Assembly: GCA_023245515.1 (NCBI GenBank)
Contig: JAHFKE010000021.1
Coordinates: 1 to 18,658 of the forward strand
DNA: 18,658 nucleotides
Reading direction: 5' to 3'
Source of the DNA: Candidatus Levyibacteriota bacterium
GTDB lineage: Bacteria > Patescibacteriota > Microgenomatia > Levybacterales > UBA12049
Shown: positions 1-6,643 of the stretch, piece by piece
How positions within the stretch are numbered: the first letter of the stretch is position 1
Layout: each line of letters starts with the position of its first letter
Program-made: the position numbers and the translations under genes
The notes under the pieces: model-generated
Database searches by the model: none
What the model saw: only the letters and a program-made list of their open reading frames with translations
Told to the model about the DNA's origin: nothing

Positions 1-756
1 ATTATCTGGAAGCCCACACTTGATAAATCCATTTGGGACGATGCCGATGCCGTTTTTGAACGGGTCACCAGTAGTAAAGGTAATTGGGTTTTCAGAACGG
101 AGATGCCTGAGAAATGGTCTGTTCGATACAAAGACCTCTCGCTTGGTATCCGCCTGACGCCTTTTAAGCACACCGGTCTTTTTCCTGAGCAATCAATCCA
201 GTGGGATTGGATGGTTGAACAAGTTAAGAAATCAAAAAAGCAAGCAAATATTCTCAATTTGTTTGGGTATACCGGGGCTGCCTCTCTTGCTCTTGCGGCT
301 GCTGGGGCAAAGGTGACCCATGTTGACGCATCTCGTCCTTCGATCGCATGGGCCAGAGACAACCAAGTTGCTTCAGGACTTACAGACAAGCCTATCAGAT
401 GGATTCTCGATGATGCTGCCAAATTTGTAGCAAGAGAGCTCAAAAGGGGAGTGAAATATGACGGAATTATCATGGATCCGCCCATTTATGGTCATGGGCC
501 TGGGGGGGAGACATGGGATTTTAATGAAGACTTTCCAAAACTCTTGAGAGATTGTGCTCTGCTTCTCACCAAAGAGCCTCTGTTCATTTTGGTAAATGCT
601 TATGCTATTTCTTCCTCAGCGCTCATGCTTCAGAATGTATTAGGTGATTATACGAAGAACTTGGGAGGTAAAATTGAGGTTGGGGAGCTGGCAATAAAAG
701 AGAAAAATACCTACCGCCTCCTTTCTACAGGTATCTTTGGTCGCTGGTCGAGATAG
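1..756 (+). CDS. SAM-dependent methyltransferase, RlmI/RlmK-like (COG1092 type), 5' partial
   Basis: The reading frame is open from base 1, so the N-terminus lies outside the window; an in-frame ATG at 103 is internal. A glycine-rich SAM-binding motif I (NLFGYTGAASLALAAAGAKV) is followed by an acidic residue in THVDAS. The motif IV region reads IIMDPPIYGHGPGGETWDF, the catalytic/base-binding loop typical of 23S rRNA cytosine-C5 methyltransferase relatives. The C-terminal strands NTYRLLSTGIFGRW also fit a Rossmann-fold methyltransferase. Family members are about 300 residues, so roughly 50 residues are probably missing. The rRNA substrate is inferred from the family; the exact target base cannot be told from sequence. 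Confidence 0.8.
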   Translation: MIWKPTLDKSIWDDADAVFERVTSSKGNWVFRTEMPEKWSVRYKDLSLGIRLTPFKHTGLFPEQSIQWDWMVEQVKKSKKQANILNLFGYTGAASLALAAAGAKVTHVDASRPSIAWARDNQVASGLTDKPIRWILDDAAKFVARELKRGVKYDGIIMDPPIYGHGPGGETWDFNEDFPKLLRDCALLLTKEPLFILVNAYAISSSALMLQNVLGDYTKNLGGKIEVGELAIKEKNTYRLLSTGIFGRWSR

Positions 757-784
757 GAATATTTCATGGTTAGTTGGTTAGTTA

Positions 785-834
785 GTTCATTGTTCATTGT
801 AACTATGAACGAATAACTAATAACTAAAAACTGA
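785..834. repeat. 7-bp phased degenerate repeat downstream of the methyltransferase
   Basis: GTTCATT occurs twice in tandem (785-798). The triplet AAC then recurs at 801, 808, 815, 822 and 829, an exact 7-bp period. The upstream part (769-787) is made of GTTAGTT-like units complementary to the downstream AACTAAT units, so the transcript could fold into a weak hairpin and might help end the methyltransferase mRNA. No coding role is seen. Confidence 0.65.
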
Positions 835-858
835 TACTGTTTGCTCCTATTTGTCTTA

Positions 859-892
859 TTGATAAAATATACGTAAATGTCGTATATTTTAT
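859..892 (+). promoter_or_regulatory. lexA promoter overlapped by a 12-bp perfect inverted repeat (candidate LexA operator)
   Basis: A -35 box TTGATA (859-864) and a -10 box TATATT (883-888) are 18 bp apart. A perfect inverted repeat, ATAAAATATACG (862-873) and CGTATATTTTAT (881-892) with a 7-bp spacer, covers nearly the whole promoter. Autoregulation through an operator on its own promoter is general for LexA proteins, so this is the most likely LexA box here. It does not match the E. coli or Bacillus consensus, so binding is inferred from position and symmetry. Confidence 0.6.
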
Positions 893-919
893 GTATACCC
901 AAGAAGTGAAAAGGATAAT

Positions 920-940
920 CCTTCGACAGGCTCAGGGTGA
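920..940 (+). repeat. dispersed intergenic repeat motif (CCTTCGACAGGCTCAGGG type)
   Basis: The stretch CCTTCGACAGGCTCAGGG followed by TGA sits in the lexA leader. From memory, this motif and its complement are found dispersed between genes in many bacterial genomes and metagenome bins; this was not searched. It creates the GTG at 937 that could be mistaken for the lexA start codon. Confidence 0.4.
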
Positions 941-957
941 AATTTTTCAAATTTCAT

Positions 958-1584
958 ATGGCGGGAGTTTTATATAGAAAAGAAAGACAGGTTCTAGAAT
1001 TTTTAGTTCAATTTCAAACGAAGTATTCGTATGCCCCTACGCTTCGTGAGATAGCGGATGCGACAGGGCATAGGAGTGTCTCGACGATTCATGTAATTCT
1101 TCGCAATCTTGTAGATAAAGGATATGTTCAGAAAGTGGACGGTAATGCCCGCGTGCTTAAGATAAAGGACGAGAATGTGATCTCAACTTTCATGGGTACT
1201 GCTCCTTCAATAGAGCTCCCGCTCATGGGATATATCGCTGCAGGAAGACCGCTTGAGCCGCATACCGATTCTAATGCTACTTTTCAAATTTCAGCCAGTA
1301 TGCTTTCAGGAGCCAAGACTTCCTATGTACTTCAGGTTAAGGGGGAGTCTATGATAGAAGACGGTATTATGGACGGAGACTATGTCGTCATCGAGAAAGT
1401 GAATGAAGCAACGAATGGGCAGATTGTTGTGGCACTTGTGGATGATAATCTAGCAACTCTTAAGAGGTTCTATAACGAAGGCGGACGGGTGATACTCAAG
1501 CCCGCCAATTCTACTATGGAGCCCATCTACCCCAAAACCCTCAAGATACAGGGGAAAGTTGTAGGGCTTGTCAGAAGATACTAA
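958..1584 (+). CDS. lexA: LexA repressor, SOS regulator with self-cleavage domain
   Basis: A transcriptional repressor of DNA-damage genes that cleaves itself when RecA filaments form. The N-terminal winged helix-turn-helix reads APTLREIADATGHRSVSTIH. The cleavage site is the Ala-Gly in YIAAGRPLEP (A95-G96). The nucleophile Ser131 is in VKGESMIEDG and the general base Lys169 is in ATLKRFY, all in the S24 peptidase order. I choose ATG 958 (208 aa) because the N-terminus then has the usual LexA length; GTG 937 would add seven residues encoded by a dispersed repeat. No clear Shine-Dalgarno is seen. The promoter about 70 bp upstream is covered by an inverted repeat that may be its own operator. 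Confidence 0.93.
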   Translation: MAGVLYRKERQVLEFLVQFQTKYSYAPTLREIADATGHRSVSTIHVILRNLVDKGYVQKVDGNARVLKIKDENVISTFMGTAPSIELPLMGYIAAGRPLEPHTDSNATFQISASMLSGAKTSYVLQVKGESMIEDGIMDGDYVVIEKVNEATNGQIVVALVDDNLATLKRFYNEGGRVILKPANSTMEPIYPKTLKIQGKVVGLVRRY

Positions 1585-1592
1585 GACTTATT

Positions 1593-1697
1593 CTCCATTC
1601 CTCATTTGCCAGATTCCATTTTCCATTTATTTAGTAATTTAGAAATTTAAAAAGAAATAATTAATGATAGATGGCAAATGGACAATGGCAAATCTGG
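1593..1697. repeat. two 7-bp phased repeat blocks in the lexA-rsmI spacer
   Basis: In block one CATT recurs at 1596, 1603, 1617 and 1624, all multiples of 7 apart. In block two ATG/ATC-type words start at 1664, 1671, 1678, 1685 and 1692, again exactly 7 bp apart, with ATGGCAA occurring twice. The blocks are partly complementary (ATTTGCC against GGCAAAT; CCAGATT against AATCTGG), so the spacer could fold. An AT-rich linker separates them. Confidence 0.65.
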
Positions 1698-1703
1698 TAT
1701 AAT
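1695..1703 (+). promoter_or_regulatory. extended -10 promoter of rsmI, leaderless
   Basis: TG-G-TATAAT is a perfect extended -10 element, with no good -35 box upstream. It ends 7 bp before the ATG at 1710, so transcription should start at or next to the start codon. Confidence 0.65.
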
Positions 1704-1709
1704 CCTCTC

Positions 1710-2417
1710 ATGGGAATCTTGTATATCATCTCAACTCCAATCGGTAATCTGGGGGACATCACGCTGCGTGCTTTAAAGACGCTATTTTCAGTCAACGTTC
1801 TTGCCTGTGAGGATACCCGCCGAACTGGCGCTCTGCTTGATAAACTGCTAAGTGAGTTTGCTAATGATGCGGAAGATAAAACAAAACCCCATCTCCTTTC
1901 CTATTATGAGCAGAACGAATTACAAAGAATTCCTGAAATAATATCTCTTTTGGAAGCGGGACAGAATGTGGGACTGGTATCCGATGCAGGAACTCCTCTT
2001 ATTTCAGATCCCGGATTTAAGCTCGTCAGAGAGTGTATAGAAAAGGGTATAAAAGTAGAGGCAATCCCTGGTGCTTCATCTGTGCTAACAGCTCTTACGG
2101 TGTCTGGTTTACCCACAGATAAGTTCCTTTTCGCAGGCTATCCTCCGCGTAAGCCAGGTCACAGGACGACATTTTTTGAGAATATTAAGAAGTCTTTAGA
2201 GTCTGTAAAATCGACGGTCATTATCTTTGAAGCACCTCATAAATTACTTCGTACTCTTGAGGAAATGCAAGAGATATTTGGTGATATAGAAATCGTGGCA
2301 GGTCGTGAGTTGACAAAAATTTATGAAGAAGTCCGCCATGAATCTATCTCTAAAGCCCTCGCTCATTTTAAGAAAAAAGAACCCAAAGGTGAATTTGTCC
2401 TCCTATTTCATTTGTAG
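1710..2417 (+). CDS. rsmI: 16S rRNA (cytidine(1402)-2'-O)-methyltransferase RsmI
   Basis: Adds the 2'-O-methyl group to C1402 of 16S rRNA in the decoding centre, using SAM; a cytoplasmic enzyme of the tetrapyrrole-methylase fold. Family signatures are in order: STPIGNLGDITLRAL at the N-terminus, CEDTRRT, LVSDAGTPLISDPG, AIPGASSVLTALTVSGLP, FAGYPPRK, and KGEFVLL near the C-terminus. The length of 235 aa is slightly short of the usual 270-290. An upstream in-frame ATG at 1671 would add 13 residues encoded by heptamer-repeat DNA and would place the TATAAT box inside the gene, so ATG 1710 is preferred. It converges on the next gene with only 7 bp between stops. Confidence 0.93.
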   Translation: MGILYIISTPIGNLGDITLRALKTLFSVNVLACEDTRRTGALLDKLLSEFANDAEDKTKPHLLSYYEQNELQRIPEIISLLEAGQNVGLVSDAGTPLISDPGFKLVRECIEKGIKVEAIPGASSVLTALTVSGLPTDKFLFAGYPPRKPGHRTTFFENIKKSLESVKSTVIIFEAPHKLLRTLEEMQEIFGDIEIVAGRELTKIYEEVRHESISKALAHFKKKEPKGEFVLLFHL

Positions 2418-2424
2418 ACTAATT

Positions 2425-3216
2425 TTACTTCGTTATAAATATCGGCATCCATGTCGGATGATGTAAATAAATAAGCGCCAAGAAAAGGATAAGATCAGCA
2501 ACAAGGTGAATTGTGATCACATAAAAAAGTGAGTCTGTTTTCTTAAATATATATCCTTGGAGAAGTGCAAAAAGAAAGATAATCAAAAATCCCCATCCTC
2601 GAAATCCCAATTCATAAAGAAAAGATGTGAAGAGAATGCTTTGCAAGAGATTCGCCATTTTGAATGACAAATGTCGTCGTAAAAGGCCTAGCACCGTACT
2701 GATAAAAAATAGTTCATCCCAAATTCCTAGAGCATTAGTCCCTATAAAAAGTCTGATCATATTACTTATCCCTCCCTCAACATTCCAGTTAAGATAAGAA
2801 CCAGTTTGGTAAAGCATAATAGGAAAGAAAAGATAGGTGATACAGGCAGTGAGAACGATATATAAAATTTCAGATGTATACCAATTTCTCCCATGATGAA
2901 ATCTGAATTGTACATGATTATTTTTATTGACGTATTTTGATACGAGATAAGGAATAAGGATAGTGAGTGCCAAAAATGTTCCCATGATAGCTCCATGTTG
3001 ATAACTTATATCTGTTGAGATAGGTGAAATACCTAAAAGACCAATCGAGAAATAAATGAGCAGAATATCTTTTTTAAAACTTTTGTCGGCAAATATAAGA
3101 ATTAGTGCTCCTAATAACAAGAATATCCAGCCGATGAAGTATGCTTGAAGACCTATTAATACAATGCTGCTGAGGGCAAGAAAAACGAGGCTTAAAATTT
3201 TTGCCAAATACTGCAT
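2425..3216 (-). CDS. multi-pass membrane protein, degenerate CPBP-type (intramembrane protease-like)
   Basis: A very hydrophobic 263-residue protein with about seven or eight predicted membrane segments. The C-terminal half resembles the CPBP/Abi family: GIWDELFFISTVLGLLRR sits where motif 1 (EExxxR) occurs, and IHLVADL resembles the last His motif (H237). The first Glu is Asp (D167-E168) and the motif 1 Arg is absent (Ile172). The second motif His is not evident. It may be inactive or a divergent relative; CPBP assignment is moderate. The gene lies downstream of pyrE on the same strand with a 14-bp gap and has its own -10 box. Confidence 0.55.
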   Translation of the reverse strand: MQYLAKILSLVFLALSSIVLIGLQAYFIGWIFLLLGALILIFADKSFKKDILLIYFSIGLLGISPISTDISYQHGAIMGTFLALTILIPYLVSKYVNKNNHVQFRFHHGRNWYTSEILYIVLTACITYLFFPIMLYQTGSYLNWNVEGGISNMIRLFIGTNALGIWDELFFISTVLGLLRRHLSFKMANLLQSILFTSFLYELGFRGWGFLIIFLFALLQGYIFKKTDSLFYVITIHLVADLILFLALIYLHHPTWMPIFITK

Positions 3217-3222
3217 AGAATA

Positions 3223-3228
3223 ATTCTA
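3223..3228 (-). promoter_or_regulatory. -10 box of the CPBP-like gene, leaderless
   Basis: TAGAAT on the minus strand ends 6 bp before the ATG at 3216 and overlaps the pyrE stop region. No convincing -35 box is visible, so the gene may be expressed both from here and by read-through from pyrE. Confidence 0.4.
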
Positions 3229-3230
3229 CA

Positions 3231-3749
3231 CTATTTTTTCAAATCTTCGGCGGTGAAGAGGGAGATTAAATTCAGGCCGTGTTCTTGTAATTTTCCCCGT
3301 CCGCCTTCTTGTCTGTCTATCACACAGAAAACATTATCAATATTTGCATGAAGCTTCCTTAAGTCCTCAGCACTGGCGATGACCTGACCACCTGACGTGA
3401 TGACATCTTCAACAACGAGAAGTTTCTTTCCTGCGATGTCAGGACCTTCTGCAAGTTTTTCTGTTCCATAAGCTTTAGCTTGTTTACGAACCAGGGTCAT
3501 GGGTAGTCCTGTTTCTAAAGACAAAGCGGTGGCTATAGGTATGCCTCCCATTTCAAGTCCTGCCAGAATTTCCGTGTCTGTCGGAATCATGGGTTTTAAT
3601 TCTACGGCGATTGCTTTAAGGAGGCGGGGGTCAGATTCAAATTGGTATTTGTCAAAGTATTGGTGGGAAATTCTTTCTGAACGCAATGTAAATGTACCTG
3701 TGAGATGAGCCACTTGATTAATATCCCGTGCGAGCTGCAGTCGTTCCAT
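3231..3749 (-). CDS. pyrE: orotate phosphoribosyltransferase
   Basis: Joins orotate to PRPP to make orotidine 5'-phosphate, the fifth step of de novo pyrimidine synthesis. The PRPP-binding loop LLVVEDVITSGGQV with its two adjacent acidic residues is clear. The segments AGLEMGGIPIATALS and RKQAKAYG match the family. ATG 3749 gives 172 aa. A longer reading from GTG 3767 is rejected because that codon abuts the TATAAT box at 3759-3764, which would serve the ATG as a leaderless start. No other pyrimidine gene is in the window, so whether the pathway is complete or salvages orotate cannot be told. Confidence 0.92.
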   Translation of the reverse strand: MERLQLARDINQVAHLTGTFTLRSERISHQYFDKYQFESDPRLLKAIAVELKPMIPTDTEILAGLEMGGIPIATALSLETGLPMTLVRKQAKAYGTEKLAEGPDIAGKKLLVVEDVITSGGQVIASAEDLRKLHANIDNVFCVIDRQEGGRGKLQEHGLNLISLFTAEDLKK

Positions 3750-3758
3750 TAAGAATTG

Positions 3759-3764
3759 ATTATA
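3759..3764 (-). promoter_or_regulatory. -10 box of pyrE, leaderless
   Basis: A perfect TATAAT on the minus strand ends 9 bp before the ATG at 3749. No matching -35 is obvious. It decides the pyrE start in favour of ATG 3749. Confidence 0.55.
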
Positions 3765-3828
3765 CACGAAGATTTAGTTTGAAGCTATAATCTCTGCATT
3801 AGGATATCAAAAATCTAAAGATATTATA

Positions 3829-4326
3829 TTATTTAGTGTATTGATAGATTCCATAGGTAAAAATACCTTTATTGTGAGACGCGTTAATAATAAATGGTAA
3901 ATCAAATATACTTTGCATAAAGTCTGTAGTATCGCGAGTCATTAAACAAATATTGTTCTCATATTGCATGAGAATAGCACCTAACATAAGATCAGTAAGA
4001 CTAAGGGGAGTGCCATCAATGCCATATTCTCGAATTAGTTCATAAACTAAATCAGATGTTTTTGGAATAATTGGAATAGTTACATCAATAATATCGTTAA
4101 TATGCTTCTCTTTTGCTCTGTATTTAATATCATCTGTAGATCCCTTTAGTAGTTCATATTTAACTGGGTCAATTGTTGCAAGTGTTATATCAGCCTTTTT
4201 AAGATCGTTAAAGAAGCTATTAAAGACAGTAGGATTATTTGCAGCATCTCTTAATATATTAGTGTCCAGAAGAAGATGTTTATGCTTAAGAAAAGGGATA
4301 AATGTGGGAAGATAGGTTATCTCCAT
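3829..4326 (-). CDS. PIN-domain protein, VapC-like toxin
   Basis: A predicted metal-dependent ribonuclease of the PIN fold (165 aa). The acidic residues expected of a PIN active site are present: D21 in LLLDTNILRD, E58 in VKYELLKGS, D112 in SLTDLMLGA, and D132/D135 in TRDTTDF. VapC toxins usually cut tRNA or rRNA; the target here is unknown. The start ATG overlaps the last 41 nt of a 54-residue upstream ORF in another frame, a usual layout for antitoxin-toxin pairs with coupled translation. It is somewhat longer than common VapC proteins (about 130-145 aa) and its N-terminus carries an extra stretch of about 15 residues before the first PIN strand. Confidence 0.75.
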   Translation of the reverse strand: MEITYLPTFIPFLKHKHLLLDTNILRDAANNPTVFNSFFNDLKKADITLATIDPVKYELLKGSTDDIKYRAKEKHINDIIDVTIPIIPKTSDLVYELIREYGIDGTPLSLTDLMLGAILMQYENNICLMTRDTTDFMQSIFDLPFIINASHNKGIFTYGIYQYTK

Positions 4327-4450
4327 ATTTCAATTTTTTATCGCGTAAATATTTTGCCTCTTCTTCAAAACTTTTTTGAACTTTTTTTGCATTTTCTACA
4401 AATTCTTTTTCCTTAATTAATTTTTTATTTTTTACTGTAGGCAATGACAT
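4286..4450 (-). CDS. small charged protein, candidate antitoxin of the PIN toxin
   Basis: A 54-residue ORF starting MSLPTVKNKKLIKEKEFVEN and ending HIYPFS, directly upstream of and overlapping the PIN gene. It is rich in Lys and Glu (EKEFVENAKKVQKSFEEEA) and is predicted to be largely helical. It has a GGAG Shine-Dalgarno (4460-4463) 9 bp before the ATG and a good promoter. It does not show a recognisable AbrB, RHH or Phd fold, so it is called antitoxin only from position, size and overlap. A typical DNA-binding domain is not seen; autoregulation may be absent or of another type. Confidence 0.6.
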   Translation of the reverse strand: MSLPTVKNKKLIKEKEFVENAKKVQKSFEEEAKYLRDKKLKYGDNLSSHIYPFS

Positions 4451-4459
4451 ATTTATTAA

Positions 4460-4499
4460 CTCCTAAACTTATATAACTATAATATCATACTTTTGTCAA
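4460..4499 (-). promoter_or_regulatory. promoter and Shine-Dalgarno of the toxin-antitoxin operon
   Basis: On the minus strand, -35 TTGACA (4494-4499) and -10 TTATAT (4471-4476) are spaced 17 bp, followed by GGAG (4460-4463). It is back to back with the promoter of the hydrolase gene. Confidence 0.6.
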
Positions 4500-4513
4500 A
4501 TTTTAGAGTGAAC

Positions 4514-4542
4514 TTGTTTTCTGACCACATGTGTCTTATAAT
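4514..4542 (+). promoter_or_regulatory. promoter of the alpha/beta hydrolase gene, leaderless
   Basis: -35 TTGTTT (4514-4519), 17-bp spacer, -10 TATAAT (4537-4542), ending 7 bp before the ATG at 4550. Confidence 0.65.
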
Positions 4543-4549
4543 ACTAGCC

Positions 4550-5158
4550 ATGAGTGTCGAACAAAGACAAACATTACTTTTTCTTCCAGGTATAGGTGAA
4601 AGTCCTGAAAGGATGCGTTTTTTTAAGACTGCAGGAGAAAAATGGGCGCCATATGGTATTGATGCGCGTGTTATTCCTGTTGGATGGAAGGATAATGGAG
4701 GATTTACCAATAAGCTTAGTAGGCTCGATGATGAAATAGAAGAAGAGCTTACTAAAGGTAGACTTGTTTCACTTTTGGGTGTCAGTGCTGCAGGACCATT
4801 GGTACTGAGTGCGTTTATAGAACATCCTGAAATGCATAAAGTTGTGACTGTTTCTTCTAGAAATAGCTCAAAATATGTGGAGGGATATGCTCCATTTGAT
4901 TATGTAGATCAAGTGCATAACACAGCATCAGAAGGTGTATTATGGCTTGAACAGAATGAAAGATTTTTGACGGACGAGATGAGGCGATGCGTGATGAACA
5001 CTCGAGCAATATCAGGTGATAAACAGGTTGCTCCGGCAATGAGTTATGTAAAAGGTGCAGAGAATATATGGATGCCTCCAGCCAGAAATCATATTCATGC
5101 TGTGAGCACAACGTTACGAGCAAATTCAGAAGTGATCGTTGAATTCCTAAACAAGTGA
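4550..5158 (+). CDS. small alpha/beta hydrolase-fold protein
   Basis: A 202-residue protein beginning MSVEQRQTLLFLPGIGESPE. The first strand and the LPGIG loop suit an oxyanion-hole strand-turn. The nucleophile elbow GVSAAG (Ser79) and the C-terminal NHIHAV (His181 or His183) fit a Ser-His catalytic pair of the alpha/beta hydrolase fold; the acidic member is not certain. The lid seems small. The substrate is unknown; an esterase or thioesterase role is possible. An upstream in-frame TTG at 4493 is rejected because it overlaps the TA promoter and would include the TATAAT box. Its stop codon directly abuts the stop codon of gpmA on the other strand. Confidence 0.65.
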   Translation: MSVEQRQTLLFLPGIGESPERMRFFKTAGEKWAPYGIDARVIPVGWKDNGGFTNKLSRLDDEIEEELTKGRLVSLLGVSAAGPLVLSAFIEHPEMHKVVTVSSRNSSKYVEGYAPFDYVDQVHNTASEGVLWLEQNERFLTDEMRRCVMNTRAISGDKQVAPAMSYVKGAENIWMPPARNHIHAVSTTLRANSEVIVEFLNK

Positions 5159-5785
5159 TTAATTAACGTTGGTATTAACTGCGCGGATTTCTTTGGAGGT
5201 TACTTTTCCTTCGTTGTCGATTTGGTAGACGTAGATGCCTCCTGTAGCGAGCTCAAGCTTGGGTATGTCTTCGTCAGAGACGTTATCAAGATGTTTGATA
5301 AGGGCCCTGAGACTGTTGCCGTGGGCTGCGACGATGACATTTTTGCCTTCTTTTAATTTCGGAAGAATCTCACTTTCGTAATATGGAAGGACTCTCTCGT
5401 AAACCATTTTGAGTGACTCGCCGTTGGGGGGGGGATTGTCCCAACTTCTTCTGAGTTTCTGGAATTCTTCTTCGCCGACTTGCTCCTTTACTTCCCATTT
5501 ATTCTTTCCTGTGAAGTCGCCATAATTACGTTCGTTGAGGGCTTTATCTTCGGTGGTGGGGAGGTCTATTTGTCCGGTGACTTTTTGGATGTCGACTAGG
5601 GTTTCTTTAGCTCTTTTTAGAACAGAGGTATAGGCTAGGTCAAATTGAATATCTTTCAGCGCTTCGCCCGCGAGCTTGGCTTCCTCGTGACCTTTTGCAC
5701 TCAATGGAATATCTGTCCAGCCCGTCCAGAGACCTTTCGCATTCCATTCTGATTCACCATGTCTTACGAGAACTAAGTACGCCAT
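5159..5785 (-). CDS. gpmA: 2,3-bisphosphoglycerate-dependent phosphoglycerate mutase
   Basis: Interconverts 3- and 2-phosphoglycerate in lower glycolysis through a phosphohistidine. The signature LVRHGESEWNAKGLWTGWTD holds the phospho-His in RHGE. LNERNYGDFTGKNK carries the catalytic Glu region, and VAAHGNSLRALIKHL carries the second active-site His. At 208 aa it is short beside the E. coli enzyme (about 250 aa) and close to the compact monomeric fission-yeast form, lacking the C-terminal tail. The segment NPPPNGES is encoded by a run of nine C (nine G on the plus strand, 5426-5434), a possible slippage site. Confidence 0.93.
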   Translation of the reverse strand: MAYLVLVRHGESEWNAKGLWTGWTDIPLSAKGHEEAKLAGEALKDIQFDLAYTSVLKRAKETLVDIQKVTGQIDLPTTEDKALNERNYGDFTGKNKWEVKEQVGEEEFQKLRRSWDNPPPNGESLKMVYERVLPYYESEILPKLKEGKNVIVAAHGNSLRALIKHLDNVSDEDIPKLELATGGIYVYQIDNEGKVTSKEIRAVNTNVN

Positions 5786-5792
5786 AAAAGTA

Positions 5793-5827
5793 GTATCAAG
5801 TATAAGGTATTAAGTATTGAGTATGCA
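5793..5827. repeat. 7-bp phased repeat, GTATNAN x5
   Basis: GTAT recurs at 5793, 5800, 5807, 5814 and 5821, exactly 7 bp apart. The block fills the spacer between the divergent gpmA and the 257-aa gene and overlaps the likely gpmA promoter. Confidence 0.7.
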
Positions 5828-5828
5828 A
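5799..5828 (-). promoter_or_regulatory. possible gpmA promoter
   Basis: On the minus strand, TTGCAT (5823-5828) and TATACT (5799-5804) are spaced 18 bp, 13 bp from the ATG, predicting a leader of only about 6 nt. An alternative -10, GATACT, lies closer to the start. No Shine-Dalgarno. Confidence 0.35.
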
Positions 5829-5842
5829 GAGGTGTAGTGGTT

Positions 5843-5851
5843 TGATATAAT
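5843..5851 (+). promoter_or_regulatory. extended -10 promoter of the 257-aa gene
   Basis: TG-A-TATAAT, a perfect extended -10 element, ends 9 bp before the ATG at 5861. There is no -35 at the right distance and no Shine-Dalgarno. Confidence 0.55.
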
Positions 5852-5860
5852 GCGATACAT

Positions 5861-6634
5861 ATGTCACGAATCGAAAAAGGATTTTATCCGCTAAGCAAAA
5901 TTGAAGAAGAAGAGATGCCCAATCTGAAATTCGACCTCAATCTTCCTGAATATGTCGATAAAGACCGTATAGGGATCAATTTGAAGGGAATTTATCAAAT
6001 GTGTCGAGTCGGAGGGATTCGTACGCTTTATGTCGCGGGTCAGTCAGGAGAAACTTCCAGCTACACTCCGACAATCGTCGGGCGATCTGAGGATGGGACA
6101 GGTTATGCAGGTAAAACAGGTATAGCTAAGAAAGTGCCCACGTATTCATCCAGTTATGAAAAGGCCACTGGCAACCTTCCGTTTCAGGCGAAGTGGATTG
6201 ATGCTCAAGTGCAACTTAATTTAACTGAGATGAGTGACCGGATACAAGTAGTTCGTTCTACGAGAGAGTGGTCAGGAGAATTGAACGAGGCCCTCAGGAA
6301 TGGTATCAGTGAAAATGGCCAGTCACATTTACTCTTTGGCCCTGATTCAATTGATAAGCTCAGATTTGGAGTAGCTATGGGGGTTGGTGCAATAGTCGGT
6401 TCAGACGAAAGTCTCCCTTCTGGTGTAGGTTCTGCGGTCGGAATCGCCATGGTGAATGCATTCTTTAATGTAGGGGATAACCGAAGATATTGGAGAGAAC
6501 AGGCTTGGCAAAGTGGAGAGGGTGACCCATTTAGATGGTCTTTCTTTAACGGGATACAACTGGATAGAGTAGCAGCTTTAAGGGGCTTGGCGAAAGTGAG
6601 AACACTTGTAAAAGAATTACCTGAAAAATCTTAG
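5861..6634 (+). CDS. hypothetical protein, 257 aa
   Basis: I do not recognise this protein. It has no signal peptide and no clear charged catalytic motif. The N-terminal 90 residues are polar (MSRIEKGFYPLSKIEEEEMP; later GQSGETSSYTPTIVGRSEDG). A Gly/Ala-rich stretch at about residues 168-203 (FGVAMGVGAIVGSD, then GVGSAVGIAMVNAFF) could be two short membrane-associated helices or a buried core. The C-terminal 50 residues are rich in aromatic and basic residues (DNRRYWREQAWQSGEGDPFR). It is a single-gene unit with its own extended -10 promoter, and converges with the next gene with a 9-bp gap. It is real by length, start context and frame, but the function is open. Confidence 0.6.
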   Translation: MSRIEKGFYPLSKIEEEEMPNLKFDLNLPEYVDKDRIGINLKGIYQMCRVGGIRTLYVAGQSGETSSYTPTIVGRSEDGTGYAGKTGIAKKVPTYSSSYEKATGNLPFQAKWIDAQVQLNLTEMSDRIQVVRSTREWSGELNEALRNGISENGQSHLLFGPDSIDKLRFGVAMGVGAIVGSDESLPSGVGSAVGIAMVNAFFNVGDNRRYWREQAWQSGEGDPFRWSFFNGIQLDRVAALRGLAKVRTLVKELPEKS

Positions 6635-6643
6635 CTTCAACTA

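Noticed and set aside
785..834. CRISPR array
   Set aside because: Units are 7 bp and degenerate, without spacers of constant length; no cas gene is present.
711..950. Minus-strand 79-codon ORF across the methyltransferase-lexA spacer
   Set aside because: It covers the heptamer repeat and the lexA promoter; no start signal or recognisable domain.
937..957. GTG 937 as lexA start
   Set aside because: It lies in a dispersed repeat and adds seven residues not usual for LexA; ATG 958 gives the normal N-terminus. It cannot be fully excluded.
3750..3767. GTG 3767 as pyrE start
   Set aside because: The codon abuts the perfect TATAAT box that would serve the ATG at 3749.
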